The notes below the pieces were generated by a model, which was given only the letters and a program-made list of their open reading frames with translations, made no database searches and was not told where the DNA came from. From NCBI RefSeq assembly GCF_014269225.2, contig NZ_CP077097.1, forward strand, positions 874,001-938,000: DNA of 64,000 nt, written 5' to 3'. Positions 29,067 to 37,620 of the stretch are shown piece after piece (position 1 is the first letter of the stretch; the number at the start of each line of letters is the position of its first letter). Made by a program: the position numbers and the translations under genes. The stretch comes from Pseudomonas anuradhapurensis. GTDB lineage: Bacteria; Pseudomonadota; Gammaproteobacteria; Pseudomonadales; Pseudomonadaceae.

Positions 29067-29843
29067 CTACCAGCCAAACACCTCGCAAGCATTGCGGCTG
29101 CTGGCTTCGGCCAGCTCCCCGACGTCCACCCCCATCACCTCTGCCAGCACCGTGGCGATCTCCGGCAGGTGCTCCGGGCTGTTCCGTTGCCCCGGGTACA
29201 TCACCGGTGCCATGTCCGGTGCATCGGTCTCCAGCACCACGCTGTCCAGCGGCAACCGTGCCAGGGTCTTGCGCAGCCGCAGTGCCTGCGGCCAGGTAGC
29301 CGCACCGCCCAAGCCAAGCCGGAAGCCCAGCTTGATGTATTCCCGGGCCTCTTCGTAACTGCCGGCAAACGCATGAATCACCCCCGCTCGCAGCGGCTTG
29401 TAGCGCTTGAGCGTGGCGATCACCTGGGCGTGGCTGCGGCGCACGTGCAGCAGGGCCGGCAGCTCGAAGTCGCAGGCCATTTGCAGTTGCGCTTCGAACA
29501 GGCCCTGCTGGCGCGCCTTGTCCAGGTCTTCGAGGTAATAGTCCAGGCCGAACTCGCCTACCGCACACAGCCGCGGGTGGCCGCGCAGGCGCTCCAGCCA
29601 CTCGCGCAATTGGCCCAGGTGCTGCGGGCGATGTTGCTCGAGGTAGACCGGGTGCAGGCCGAACGCGGCGAACAGGCGCTGATCGCTGCAGGCCAGGTCC
29701 CACACCCGTTGGAAGTTGGCCTGGTGCACCGCCAGCACCACCAGCCGTTCCACCCCGCGCGCCGCCGCGTTGGCCAGCAGGCGCGGGCGGTCGGCGTCGA
29801 AGTCGGGGAAGTCCAGGTGGGTGTGGGTGTCGATCAGGCGCAT
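29067..29843 (-). CDS. TatD-family metal-dependent hydrolase
   Basis: This 258-residue TIM-barrel enzyme has the metal motif DTHTHLD (His7, His9), the bridging glutamate in GEFGLDYY, later histidines (LLHVRRSHA) and the final ETDAPDM. The family contains metal-dependent DNases and aminoacyl-peptide hydrolases; which activity applies here is not evident. The ATG at 29843 lies two bases after the fruR stop codon, so the gene is almost certainly co-transcribed with fruR. Confidence 0.9.
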   Translation of the reverse strand: MRLIDTHTHLDFPDFDADRPRLLANAAARGVERLVVLAVHQANFQRVWDLACSDQRLFAAFGLHPVYLEQHRPQHLGQLREWLERLRGHPRLCAVGEFGLDYYLEDLDKARQQGLFEAQLQMACDFELPALLHVRRSHAQVIATLKRYKPLRAGVIHAFAGSYEEAREYIKLGFRLGLGGAATWPQALRLRKTLARLPLDSVVLETDAPDMAPVMYPGQRNSPEHLPEIATVLAEVMGVDVGELAEASSRNACEVFGW

Positions 29844-29845
29844 GT

Positions 29846-30841
29846 TCAGGCCGCTGCGATGCGTTGCTTGAAGGTTCGACCGACGGCGTGCACGCCAGGT
29901 TCGTAGCGTTTCTCCTCGATAGCGGCCAACGCCAGTTCCAGGGCGGTGGCGGCAATCAGGCCGTGCTGCTGGGCCATGGCGTTTACCGGCAGCGGCAGGA
30001 AGTCGAGCAACTGGTTGTCGCCAAAGGTACCCAGTTGCAGCTGGCGTGAGTCAGCCGGGCGCGCCTGAAGGGCGTCGAACACCCCTTGCAGCAGCACGTA
30101 CGAGGTGGTCACCAGGGCATCCGGAAGGCCGCCGAGGTCGTCAATCAGCTGTTGCATCAGGCGTTGGCCGCATTCGCGGCTGAAGGCCTCGCCTTGGTAG
30201 CGGCGAACTTCGCCGGCATAACCGTGCAGGGCCTCGTCGAAGCCGCCGGCACGCGCCTGGCTGACCGAAAGCTCCGGGCGTGCGCCGATCAGGGCGATGC
30301 TGCGCGGGGCCGCGCTGAGCAGGCTGGCGGCCAGTTGGCGGCTGGCATCGCGGTCGTCGCTGATGACCGAACAGAAGTGCGCCGGGTCCAGGCGGCGGTC
30401 GATGGCGATCACCGGCAGGCCCTTGTCCTGCAGTTCGCGGTAGCTGTCGTCTTGCGGTGGCAGGCAGCTGGCGACGAACAGCGCATCGCAACGGCGCGCG
30501 CGGAACAGCTGCTGCAACTGGCGCTCGCTGTCGGGCTGGTCGTCGCTGCTGGCGATCAGCAACTGGTAGCCACGGGCTCGGGCGCCTTGTTCGAGCTGTT
30601 TGGCGATGCGCGCGTAGCTGGGGTTCTCCAGATCGGGGAGAATGAAGCCCAAGGTACGCGTATGCCGGCTGCGCAAGCCAGCAGCCTGCGGGTTGGGGGT
30701 GAAGCCATGGGCTTCGACCACCGCACGCACCCGCTCGACGGTGCTGTTGCTGATGCGCTGTTGTTCGGCCTTGCCATTGATGACGTAGCTGGCAGTGGTC
30801 ACGGACACACCGGCCAGACGGGCGATATCGCTGAGTTTCAC
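29846..30841 (-). CDS. fruR: Fructose repressor FruR/Cra (LacI family)
   Basis: This 331-residue regulator has a LacI-type helix-turn-helix at the very N-terminus (LSDIARLAGVSVTTASYVIN) and a periplasmic-binding-protein-like effector domain. In P. putida the effector is fructose-1-phosphate, which releases the repressor from the fruBKA operator. The start is GTG 30841, chosen because AAGGAAAA lies about six bases upstream; the frame continues further upstream without conserved sequence. The fruB operon is divergent, with the operator in between. TatD follows at two bases. Confidence 0.93.
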   Translation of the reverse strand: MKLSDIARLAGVSVTTASYVINGKAEQQRISNSTVERVRAVVEAHGFTPNPQAAGLRSRHTRTLGFILPDLENPSYARIAKQLEQGARARGYQLLIASSDDQPDSERQLQQLFRARRCDALFVASCLPPQDDSYRELQDKGLPVIAIDRRLDPAHFCSVISDDRDASRQLAASLLSAAPRSIALIGARPELSVSQARAGGFDEALHGYAGEVRRYQGEAFSRECGQRLMQQLIDDLGGLPDALVTTSYVLLQGVFDALQARPADSRQLQLGTFGDNQLLDFLPLPVNAMAQQHGLIAATALELALAAIEEKRYEPGVHAVGRTFKQRIAAA

Positions 30842-30998
30842 CGAATTTTCCTTGTTATTACCGGGGCTGGCTGTGAAGCCTGACCGGGTAGTTTGACCCG
30901 GCAGCGGCGCCACGCGCAGACGACCATTGTCGCAATTGTCCGACAGGATGGGGCTTTTTCCCTGGCAGATTATCGAGTAACGTGGCCGCCTGGTCAGA

Positions 30999-31010
30999 TT
31001 AAACGTTTCA
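30999..31010. promoter_or_regulatory. FruR (Cra) operator of the fruBKA operon
   Basis: TTAAACGTTTCA is identical to the Cra operator described for P. putida. It lies between divergent fruR and fruB, about 115 bases before the fruB start. Only one copy is visible in the 283-base intergenic region, and no clear -35/-10 pair could be assigned. Confidence 0.88.
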
Positions 31011-31124
31011 GCTGCCGATTTTTCTGCCTCGGCTGCCATCGTGCAAGGCTGTCGAACTGGCCGTTCATGTGAATTCCACAACAATACTCCAGTACCCGAC
31101 CGGGAACTGCAAAAGGAGAAGGTC

Positions 31125-33977
31125 ATGCTCGAGCTCGCCAAGGAGCAGATAGCCATGGGCCAGAAGGCCGCCACCAAGGCCGAGGCCTTGTGCCTGCTGG
31201 CCGACCGGTTGGTCGCCGACGGCCTGGTCGCCGAAGGGTACCTGCAAGGGCTGCAGGCCCGCGAGGCGCAGGGCTCCACCTTCCTTGGCCAGGGCATCGC
31301 CATTCCCCACGGCACCCCGCAGACGCGCGACCTGGTGTACGCCACCGGCGTGCGCCTGCTGCAGTTTCCCGAGGGTGTGGACTGGGGCGATGGGCAAATG
31401 GTCTACCTGGCCATTGGCATCGCCGCCCGTTCCGACGAACACCTGCGCCTGTTGCAGCTGCTGACCCGCGCCCTGGGCGAGACCGACCTGGCCGAAGCGC
31501 TGCGTCGCGCCGGCTCCGCCGAGGCGTTGCTGAAACTGTTGCAAGGCGCGCCCCAGGAACTGGCCCTGGATGCGCAACTGGTCGGCCTGAACCTGCCTGC
31601 TGAAGACTTCGACGAACTGGCCTGGCGCGGCGCTCGCCTGTTGCAGCGGGCCGAGTGCGTCGACAGCGGGTTCGCTGCCGTGCTGCAGCAGGCCGAACCG
31701 TTACCGCTGGGCGAGGGCCTGTGGTGGCTGCACAGCGAACGCCAGGTGCGTCAGCCGGGGCTGGCCTTCATCACCCCGCAACAGCCATTGCGCTATCGCG
31801 ACCAGCCGCTCAACGGCCTGTTCTGCCTGGCCAGCCTCGGCGCAGCCCACCAGGCCTTGCTCGAACGCCTGTGTGAAGTACTGATCGAAGGGCGCGGGCA
31901 GATGCTCTACCAGGCCACCAGCAGCCGCGCAGTCCTGGAAGTGCTGGGCGGAGAGGCGCCGGCGGACTGGCCCAGCGCGCGTATCGTGCTGGCCAACCCG
32001 CATGGCTTGCATGCCCGCCCAGCCAAGGTGCTGGCGCAACTGGCCAAAGGTTTCGAGGGGGAAATCCGCGTGCGCCTGGTCGACAGCGCGCAGCCAGCGG
32101 TGTCGGTGAAGAGCCTGAGCAAGTTGCTCAGCCTCGGCGCCCGTCGTGGCCAGGCGCTGGAACTGGTGGCTGAACCCACTATTGCCGCCGATGCCTTGCC
32201 GGTGCTGTTGGCTGCCATCGAACAAGGTCTGGGCGAGGAGGTGGAACCGTTGCCGCAGGGCAGCGCGGCTGCCGTCAGCACCACCGCCGAAGTGCTGCAG
32301 GCACCGCCGGCCGGTAGCCGTGTCCAGGGCGTGGGCGCCGCCCCGGGTATTGCCAGTGGCCCGGCCCACGTGTGTGTCGAGCGCGAGTTCGACTACCCCC
32401 TGCGCGGCGAGTCGTACGCCCAGGAGCGGCAGAGGCTGCGTGAAGCCGTGGCGACTGTGAACAGCGAATTGCAAGCCTTGGTCCAGCGCAGTGACAAGGC
32501 CATTGGCGAGATCTTCGTGACCCACCAGGAAATGCTCGCCGACCCGGCCCTGAGCGACGATGTCGAGCAGCGCCTGACCCAGGGCGAGAGCGCCGCGGCG
32601 GCGTGGATGGCGGTGATCGAGGCGGCGGCACGCCAGCAGGAGTCGCTGCACGATGCCTTGCTCGCCGAGCGTGCCGCTGACCTGCGCGACATCGGTCGCC
32701 GGGTGCTGGCGCAACTGTGTGGTGTGCAGGCGCAAGCCGAACCGCAACAACCGTACGTCCTGGTGATGACTGAAGTCGGCCCGTCCGATGTCGCCCGGCT
32801 GGACCCGAGCCGTGTTGCCGGTATCGTCACTGCCCAGGGCGGCGCCACCGCCCACAGCGCGATTGTCGCCCGTGCCCTGGGCATCCCGGCGGTGGTCGGC
32901 GCCGGCGCCGCGATCCTGCTGCTGGAGGCGGGCACGCCGTTGCTGCTCGATGGCCAGCGCGGCGTGGTCAGCGTGGCGCCACCGGCAGATGAACTGCAAC
33001 GTGCCCTGGCCGAGCGGGACCTGCGCGAGCAACGCCTGCAGGCGGCCTGGGCCAACCGCTACGAGCCGGCAGTCACCCGCGATGGGCATGCCATCGAGGT
33101 GTTCGCCAACATCGGCGAAAGCAGCGGCATCGCCAAGGTGGTGGAGCAGGGCGCCGAAGGCGTGGGCTTGCTGCGCACCGAGCTGATTTTCATGGCCCAC
33201 CCCCAGGTGCCGGACGTGGCCACCCAGGAGGCGGAATACCGACGCGTGCTCGATGGCCTCGACGGTCGCCCGCTGGTGGTGCGTACCCTCGATGTCGGCG
33301 GCGACAAGCCGCTGCCGTACTGGCCGATCGCTGCCGAGGAAAACCCGTTCCTCGGCGTGCGTGGGGTACGCCTGACCTTGCAGCGCCCGCAGGTGATGGA
33401 GGACCAGCTGCGCGCCTTGCTGCGGGCCGCCGACCAGCGCCCGCTGCGCATCATGTTCCCGATGGTGGGCCAGGTGCACGAGTGGCGCGAAGCGCGGGCC
33501 ATGGTCGAGCGCCTGCGGGCGGAAATCCCGGTGGCCGATTTGCAATTGGGCATCATGGTCGAAGTGCCGTCGGCAGCCCTGCTGGCCGCGCAACTGGCGC
33601 GCGAAGTCGACTTCTTCAGCATCGGCACCAATGACCTGACCCAGTACACCCTGGCCATCGACCGTGGCCACCCGAGCCTTTCGGCCCAGGCCGATGGCCT
33701 GCATCCGGCGGTGCTCAGCCTGATCGACATGACCGTGCGCGCCGCGCATGCCCATGGCAAGTGGGTGGGCGTGTGCGGCGAACTGGCGGCCGACCCGCAG
33801 GCGGTGGCGGTGCTGCTCGGCCTGGACGTGGACGAGCTCAGCGTTGCGGCGCGCAGCATTGCCGAAGTCAAGGCCCTGGTCCGCCAGGCCGATCACCAGA
33901 CGGCCCGCGCCCTGGCGCGCGAGGCCCTGCAACAGGACAGCGCCGCAGCGGTTCGCGCGCTGGTGGAGCGTTACTGA
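31125..33977 (+). CDS. fruB: Fructose PTS multiphosphoryl transfer protein (EIIA-HPr-EI fusion)
   Basis: This 950-residue cytoplasmic protein carries the whole phosphorelay from phosphoenolpyruvate. EIIA-Fru comes first with active His62 in AIPHGTP, then an HPr domain (about 285-370) with NPHGLHARPAKV, then enzyme I (about 400-950) with the phosphohistidine in GGATAHSAIVARALGIPAVV and the PEP-binding SIGTNDLTQYTLA. ATG 31125 has AAAGGAGAA upstream. It begins the fruBKA operon, and fruK starts at the base after its stop codon. All active-site histidines are intact. Confidence 0.96.
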   Translation: MLELAKEQIAMGQKAATKAEALCLLADRLVADGLVAEGYLQGLQAREAQGSTFLGQGIAIPHGTPQTRDLVYATGVRLLQFPEGVDWGDGQMVYLAIGIAARSDEHLRLLQLLTRALGETDLAEALRRAGSAEALLKLLQGAPQELALDAQLVGLNLPAEDFDELAWRGARLLQRAECVDSGFAAVLQQAEPLPLGEGLWWLHSERQVRQPGLAFITPQQPLRYRDQPLNGLFCLASLGAAHQALLERLCEVLIEGRGQMLYQATSSRAVLEVLGGEAPADWPSARIVLANPHGLHARPAKVLAQLAKGFEGEIRVRLVDSAQPAVSVKSLSKLLSLGARRGQALELVAEPTIAADALPVLLAAIEQGLGEEVEPLPQGSAAAVSTTAEVLQAPPAGSRVQGVGAAPGIASGPAHVCVEREFDYPLRGESYAQERQRLREAVATVNSELQALVQRSDKAIGEIFVTHQEMLADPALSDDVEQRLTQGESAAAAWMAVIEAAARQQESLHDALLAERAADLRDIGRRVLAQLCGVQAQAEPQQPYVLVMTEVGPSDVARLDPSRVAGIVTAQGGATAHSAIVARALGIPAVVGAGAAILLLEAGTPLLLDGQRGVVSVAPPADELQRALAERDLREQRLQAAWANRYEPAVTRDGHAIEVFANIGESSGIAKVVEQGAEGVGLLRTELIFMAHPQVPDVATQEAEYRRVLDGLDGRPLVVRTLDVGGDKPLPYWPIAAEENPFLGVRGVRLTLQRPQVMEDQLRALLRAADQRPLRIMFPMVGQVHEWREARAMVERLRAEIPVADLQLGIMVEVPSAALLAAQLAREVDFFSIGTNDLTQYTLAIDRGHPSLSAQADGLHPAVLSLIDMTVRAAHAHGKWVGVCGELAADPQAVAVLLGLDVDELSVAARSIAEVKALVRQADHQTARALAREALQQDSAAAVRALVERY

Positions 33978-34925
33978 ATGGCCAAGATCCTCACCCTCAC
34001 CCTGAACCCGGCGCTGGATATCACCATCGGCCTGGGGACCCTGCGCCCGGGGCAGGTCAACCGCAGCCAGACGCAGCACAGCCACGCTGCGGGCAAAGGG
34101 CTGAACGTTGCCCAGGTACTGGCCGACCTGGGGCACAGTGTCACGGTAGGCGGCTTCCTCGGCCGCGATAACCTGCAGCCGTTCGAAGCGCTGATCCAGT
34201 GGCGTGGCTTTGCCGACTGCTTTGTCCGTGTGCCCGGCGAAACCCGCAGCAACATCAAGCTGGTCGAGGCCGATGGCCGTGTCACCGACGTCAACGGCCA
34301 GGGCCCGGAGGTCGACGAGGCGGCCCGCAGCGCCTTGTTGCGCCTGCTGGAGCAGGTTGCGCCGGGGCATGACGCGGTGGTGGTGGCGGGCAGCCTGCCA
34401 CGCGGCATCAGTGCCGAGTGGTTCTGCCAGTTGCTCGAACGATTGAAAGCCCTGGGGCTGAAGGTTGCCCTGGACAGCAGTGGCGAAGCCCTGCGTGCTG
34501 GCTTGCAGAGCATTCCCTGGCTGGTCAAGCCGAATACCGAAGAGCTGGGCGAAGTGCTGGGCCTGGCTGTGGATAACCCGCAACAGCAGCGTGCCGCCGC
34601 CGCCCGCCTGGTGGCCAGTGGCATCGAACACGTGGTGGTGTCGGCGGGCGAGCAGGGGGTCAGCTGGTTCACCCGCGAGCTCGCCGTGCATGCCCGCCCG
34701 CCCAAGGTGCAGGTAGCCAGCACGGTTGGGGCGGGGGATTCGCTGGTGGCCGGCATGGTCCATGGCCTGCTGCAGGGCGAAGCCCCGGCACAGACCTTGG
34801 CCCGCGCCACCGCCATCGCCGCCCAGGCCGTTACCCAGGTGGGGTTCGGCATCTGTGACCGGGAGCAACTGGCGCGCCTGGAAGCCGCCGTGCAACTGAC
34901 AGAACAACAAGAGGGTTGCCGATGA
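33978..34925 (+). CDS. fruK: 1-phosphofructokinase
   Basis: This 315-residue PfkB-family kinase makes fructose-1,6-bisphosphate from the fructose-1-phosphate produced by FruA. It opens with ILTLTLNPALDITI, has AAGKGLNVAQVLADLG in the sugar site, and the late TVGAGDSLVAGM with the catalytic aspartate. It directly abuts fruB and overlaps fruA by four bases (ATGA). By consuming fructose-1-phosphate it also removes the inducer of FruR. Confidence 0.95.
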   Translation: MAKILTLTLNPALDITIGLGTLRPGQVNRSQTQHSHAAGKGLNVAQVLADLGHSVTVGGFLGRDNLQPFEALIQWRGFADCFVRVPGETRSNIKLVEADGRVTDVNGQGPEVDEAARSALLRLLEQVAPGHDAVVVAGSLPRGISAEWFCQLLERLKALGLKVALDSSGEALRAGLQSIPWLVKPNTEELGEVLGLAVDNPQQQRAAAARLVASGIEHVVVSAGEQGVSWFTRELAVHARPPKVQVASTVGAGDSLVAGMVHGLLQGEAPAQTLARATAIAAQAVTQVGFGICDREQLARLEAAVQLTEQQEGCR

Positions 34926-36661
34926 ACATTGCCATTGTCACCGCCTGCCCCAACGGCCAGGTGTCGAGCGTGCTGAGCGCGCGTTTGCTGTCCGCCGCGG
35001 CCCAGCGGCGTGGCTGGAGTACCAGCGTCGAGGTTCAGGACGCCGAGCACCCCGAGCGGCAACTGAGCGCCGCGCAGATCGCCGAGGCCGACTGGGTGCT
35101 GGTGATCAGCACCGGGCCGGTGGACCTCGCCCGCTTCGTCGGCAAGCGGGTCTACCAGAGTACGCCGTCCCAGGCTTTGACCGACCGCGAGGGCTTTCTC
35201 GACGAAGCCGCCGCCAATGCCGAGCTGCTGACTTCAGTGGCAACCGGCCCGGCCGAGCTGGCCGGTGCCGGTGCACGCATCGTCGCGGTCACCGCCTGCC
35301 CGACCGGCGTCGCGCACACGTTCATGGCCGCAGAAGCACTGCAGCAGGCCGCGCAGCAACTGGGCTACCAGCTCACCGTCGAGACCCAGGGTTCGGTCGG
35401 CGCGCGCAACCCTTTGTCTGCCGAAGCCATCGCCGCCGCCGACGTGGTCCTGCTGGCTGCCGACATCGAAGTGCCCACCGCGCGTTTCGCCGGCAAGCGC
35501 ATCTACCGCTGCGGCACTGGCATCGCCCTCAAGCAGGCCCGTGCCACCCTGGACAAGGCCCTGGCCGAAGCCAAGGTGGAAAGCGGCGCCGATGCCTCGG
35601 CAGCGGCTACGCCAACCAAGGGCGAGAAGACCGGGGTGTACAAGCACCTGCTTACCGGTGTGTCGTTCATGCTGCCCATGGTGGTGGCGGGCGGGCTGCT
35701 GATCGCCCTGTCGTTCGTGTTCGGTATCGAGGCCTACAAACATCCGGGGACCCTGCCAGCGGCGTTGATGCAGATCGGTGGCGAGGCGGCATTCAAGCTG
35801 ATGGTGCCATTGCTGGCGGGCTACATCGCCTGGTCGATCGCCGACCGCCCGGGGCTGGCCCCCGGCATGATCGGCGGGCTGCTGGCCAGCACCCTGGGTG
35901 CGGGCTTCATCGGCGGCATCGTCGCCGGCTTCCTCGCCGGTTACAGCGCCAAGACCATCGCCCGCTGGGCACGCTTGCCCAGCAGCCTGGAAGCGCTCAA
36001 GCCGATCCTGATCATCCCGTTGCTGGCCAGCCTGTTCACCGGGCTGGTGATGATTTACGTGGTTGGCCAGCCGGTGGCGGCGATGCTCGACGGCCTTACC
36101 CACTTCCTCGACAGCATGGGCACCACCAACGCCATCCTGCTGGGGCTGTTGCTGGGCGGCATGATGTGCGTCGACCTGGGCGGGCCGATCAACAAGGCCG
36201 CCTATGCCTTTTCGGTGGGGCTGCTGGCCTCGTCGAGCTACGCGCCGATGGCGGCGACCATGGCCGCGGGCATGGTGCCGCCGATCGGCCTGGGTATTGC
36301 CACCTTCCTGGCCCGTCGCAAGTTCGCCCAAAGCGAGCGCGAGGCGGGCAAGGCAGCCCTGGCGCTGGGCCTGTGCTTCATTTCCGAAGGGGCGATACCG
36401 TTTGCCGCCAAGGACCCGCTGCGGGTCATCCCCGCCAGCATCGCCGGCGGCGCGCTGACCGGGGCCTTGTCGATGTACTTCGGCTGCAAGCTGATGGCAC
36501 CGCATGGCGGCCTGTTCGTGCTGCTGATCCCGAATGCGATCAACCATGCGGCGCTGTACCTGCTGGCGATCGTGGCCGGTAGCTTGCTGACGGCGGTGGT
36601 GTATGCGCTGATCAAGAAGAGCGAAGGGGTAGAGCTGGCGGTAGTACCGGCGAAAGGCTAG
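34922..36661 (+). CDS. fruA: Fructose-specific PTS transporter EIIB'BC
   Basis: This 579-residue permease has two EIIB domains in tandem. The first (1-105) is the degenerate B' with TACPNGQVSS, and the second (about 118-215) holds the phosphorylated Cys126 in TACPTGVAHTFMAAEAL. The membrane EIIC domain (about 235-570) follows with about eight to ten helices and GGMMCVDLGGPINKAAY. It takes up fructose and releases fructose-1-phosphate inside. The start overlaps the fruK stop. It ends the operon. Confidence 0.95.
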   Translation: MNIAIVTACPNGQVSSVLSARLLSAAAQRRGWSTSVEVQDAEHPERQLSAAQIAEADWVLVISTGPVDLARFVGKRVYQSTPSQALTDREGFLDEAAANAELLTSVATGPAELAGAGARIVAVTACPTGVAHTFMAAEALQQAAQQLGYQLTVETQGSVGARNPLSAEAIAAADVVLLAADIEVPTARFAGKRIYRCGTGIALKQARATLDKALAEAKVESGADASAAATPTKGEKTGVYKHLLTGVSFMLPMVVAGGLLIALSFVFGIEAYKHPGTLPAALMQIGGEAAFKLMVPLLAGYIAWSIADRPGLAPGMIGGLLASTLGAGFIGGIVAGFLAGYSAKTIARWARLPSSLEALKPILIIPLLASLFTGLVMIYVVGQPVAAMLDGLTHFLDSMGTTNAILLGLLLGGMMCVDLGGPINKAAYAFSVGLLASSSYAPMAATMAAGMVPPIGLGIATFLARRKFAQSEREAGKAALALGLCFISEGAIPFAAKDPLRVIPASIAGGALTGALSMYFGCKLMAPHGGLFVLLIPNAINHAALYLLAIVAGSLLTAVVYALIKKSEGVELAVVPAKG

Positions 36662-36680
36662 AGGCCTGGGTTGGCGCACT

Positions 36681-36720
36681 GGCCGCTTCGCGGATTCAAC
36701 CGCGAGGTGGCCGCTGCCGG
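36681..36720. repeat. REP-like hairpin after fruA
   Basis: GGCCGCTTCGCGG-ATTCAA-CCGCGAGGTGGCC forms an imperfect stem between convergent fruA and the DUF3820 gene. It may help end transcription; there is no T-tract. Confidence 0.5.
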
Positions 36721-36945
36721 CTAGCGTCGATGCTTCTGCCGCAGTGGCACCAGCAAGTCGCCCAACCCGTTATGGTCGATCTCGTGCATCAACGCCAACA
36801 ACCCACCCAGTTCCCCTGCCGGGAAGCCTTTGCGGGCGAACCATGCCAGGTAGTCCCCCGGCAGGTCGGCGATCAGCCGGCCCTGATACTTGCCGAACGG
36901 CATGCTGCGGGTCACCAGCAGTTCTAGGGTTTCCGGCTTCATCAT
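36721..36945 (-). CDS. DUF3820 family protein
   Basis: This 74-residue protein carries the DUF3820 core, MPFGKYQGRLIADLPGDYL followed by WFARKGFPAGELG. The family is small, widespread in gammaproteobacteria, and often labelled a putative quorum-sensing-regulated virulence factor without biochemical proof. Two adjacent ATG codons (36945 and 36942) can start it; the longer frame to 37008 is unlikely. It is divergent from the DUF2383-like gene. Confidence 0.8.
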   Translation of the reverse strand: MMKPETLELLVTRSMPFGKYQGRLIADLPGDYLAWFARKGFPAGELGGLLALMHEIDHNGLGDLLVPLRQKHRR

Positions 36946-37048
36946 CGGCGCACCTGGCAGGAGAGAGTGCCGACCATACTGCAAAGTGCACGAACGCCCA
37001 AGCGGCAATCATGCAGAACGCCGCTTGCCGGGCTTCCGTTAATCAAGC

Positions 37049-37061
37049 TAACTATTTGATA
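37049..37061 (-). promoter_or_regulatory. IHF consensus site upstream of the sigma-54 promoter
   Basis: On the minus strand TATCAAATAGTTA fits the IHF consensus WATCAANNNNTTR exactly. It is in an AT-rich stretch about 30 bases before the -24 element, the usual place for an IHF bend in sigma-54 promoters. Confidence 0.6.
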
Positions 37062-37088
37062 TTTGGTGTGTTTTGTTTTTGAAGCGGG

Positions 37089-37105
37089 TTGGCACGATCA
37101 CTGCT
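37089..37105 (+). promoter_or_regulatory. Sigma-54 promoter (-24/-12) of the DUF2383-like gene
   Basis: TTGGCACG-ATCA-CTGCT matches the TTGGCACG-N4-TTGCW consensus, with the invariant GG (37091-37092) and GC (37103-37104) ten bases apart. The start codon is about 40 bases downstream. No enhancer-binding regulator is encoded next to it. Confidence 0.65.
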
Positions 37106-37143
37106 CCCATCTAGTGGACTATCACCTGCCAAGGAGTATTGCC

Positions 37144-37620
37144 ATGAGCAACCCGAACAAAGATGTGATCGACGTACTGAACGACCTGATCGAGTACAGC
37201 AAGGACGGCGAAAAGGGTTTTCGTGAATCGGCCGATGATGTCAAGAACCCGGAGCTGAAAGCCTTCTTCGTGCAACGTGCCGGCGAGTGCGCCAATGCTG
37301 CTGGTGAGCTGCAAAGCGAGGTGCGGCGCCTGGGCGGTAATCCGGAAACCTCGACCAGCCTGAGCGGCGACCTGCACCGTGGCTGGGTCAACTTCAAGTC
37401 GATGGTTACCGGCAAGAGCGAAGAGGCCGTGTTGAACGAGGTCGAGCGTGGTGAAGACTACGCACTCAAGGCCTACAAGGACGCCCGGGAAAAACTGGTA
37501 AAACTGGGCCGCACCGCCAGCGACCAGACCTACAACCTGGTGGAAAAGCAGCTGCAGGGCGTGCAGCGCAATCATGACCAGGTCAAGGCACTGCGCAACG
37601 CTGCACGCGCCAGTTCCTAA
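37144..37620 (+). CDS. PA2169-type four-helix-bundle protein (DUF2383)
   Basis: This 158-residue soluble protein is almost wholly helical and begins with NKDVIDVLNDLIEYSKDGEK, typical of PA2169-family four-helix bundles. These ferritin-like proteins are often stress- or starvation-induced, and their activity is unknown. ATG 37144 has AAGGAG nine bases upstream. A good sigma-54 promoter with an IHF site precedes it, pointing to control by nitrogen or another enhancer-dependent signal. Its stop codon overlaps that of the convergent diguanylate cyclase gene. Confidence 0.85.
   Translation: MSNPNKDVIDVLNDLIEYSKDGEKGFRESADDVKNPELKAFFVQRAGECANAAGELQSEVRRLGGNPETSTSLSGDLHRGWVNFKSMVTGKSEEAVLNEVERGEDYALKAYKDAREKLVKLGRTASDQTYNLVEKQLQGVQRNHDQVKALRNAARASS

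Noticed and set aside
31701..34910. 1069-codon open frame on the minus strand opposite fruB and fruK
   Set aside because: It lies opposite genes with intact active-site motifs; its translation has no recognisable domain and is the kind of antisense frame that high-GC codon usage produces.
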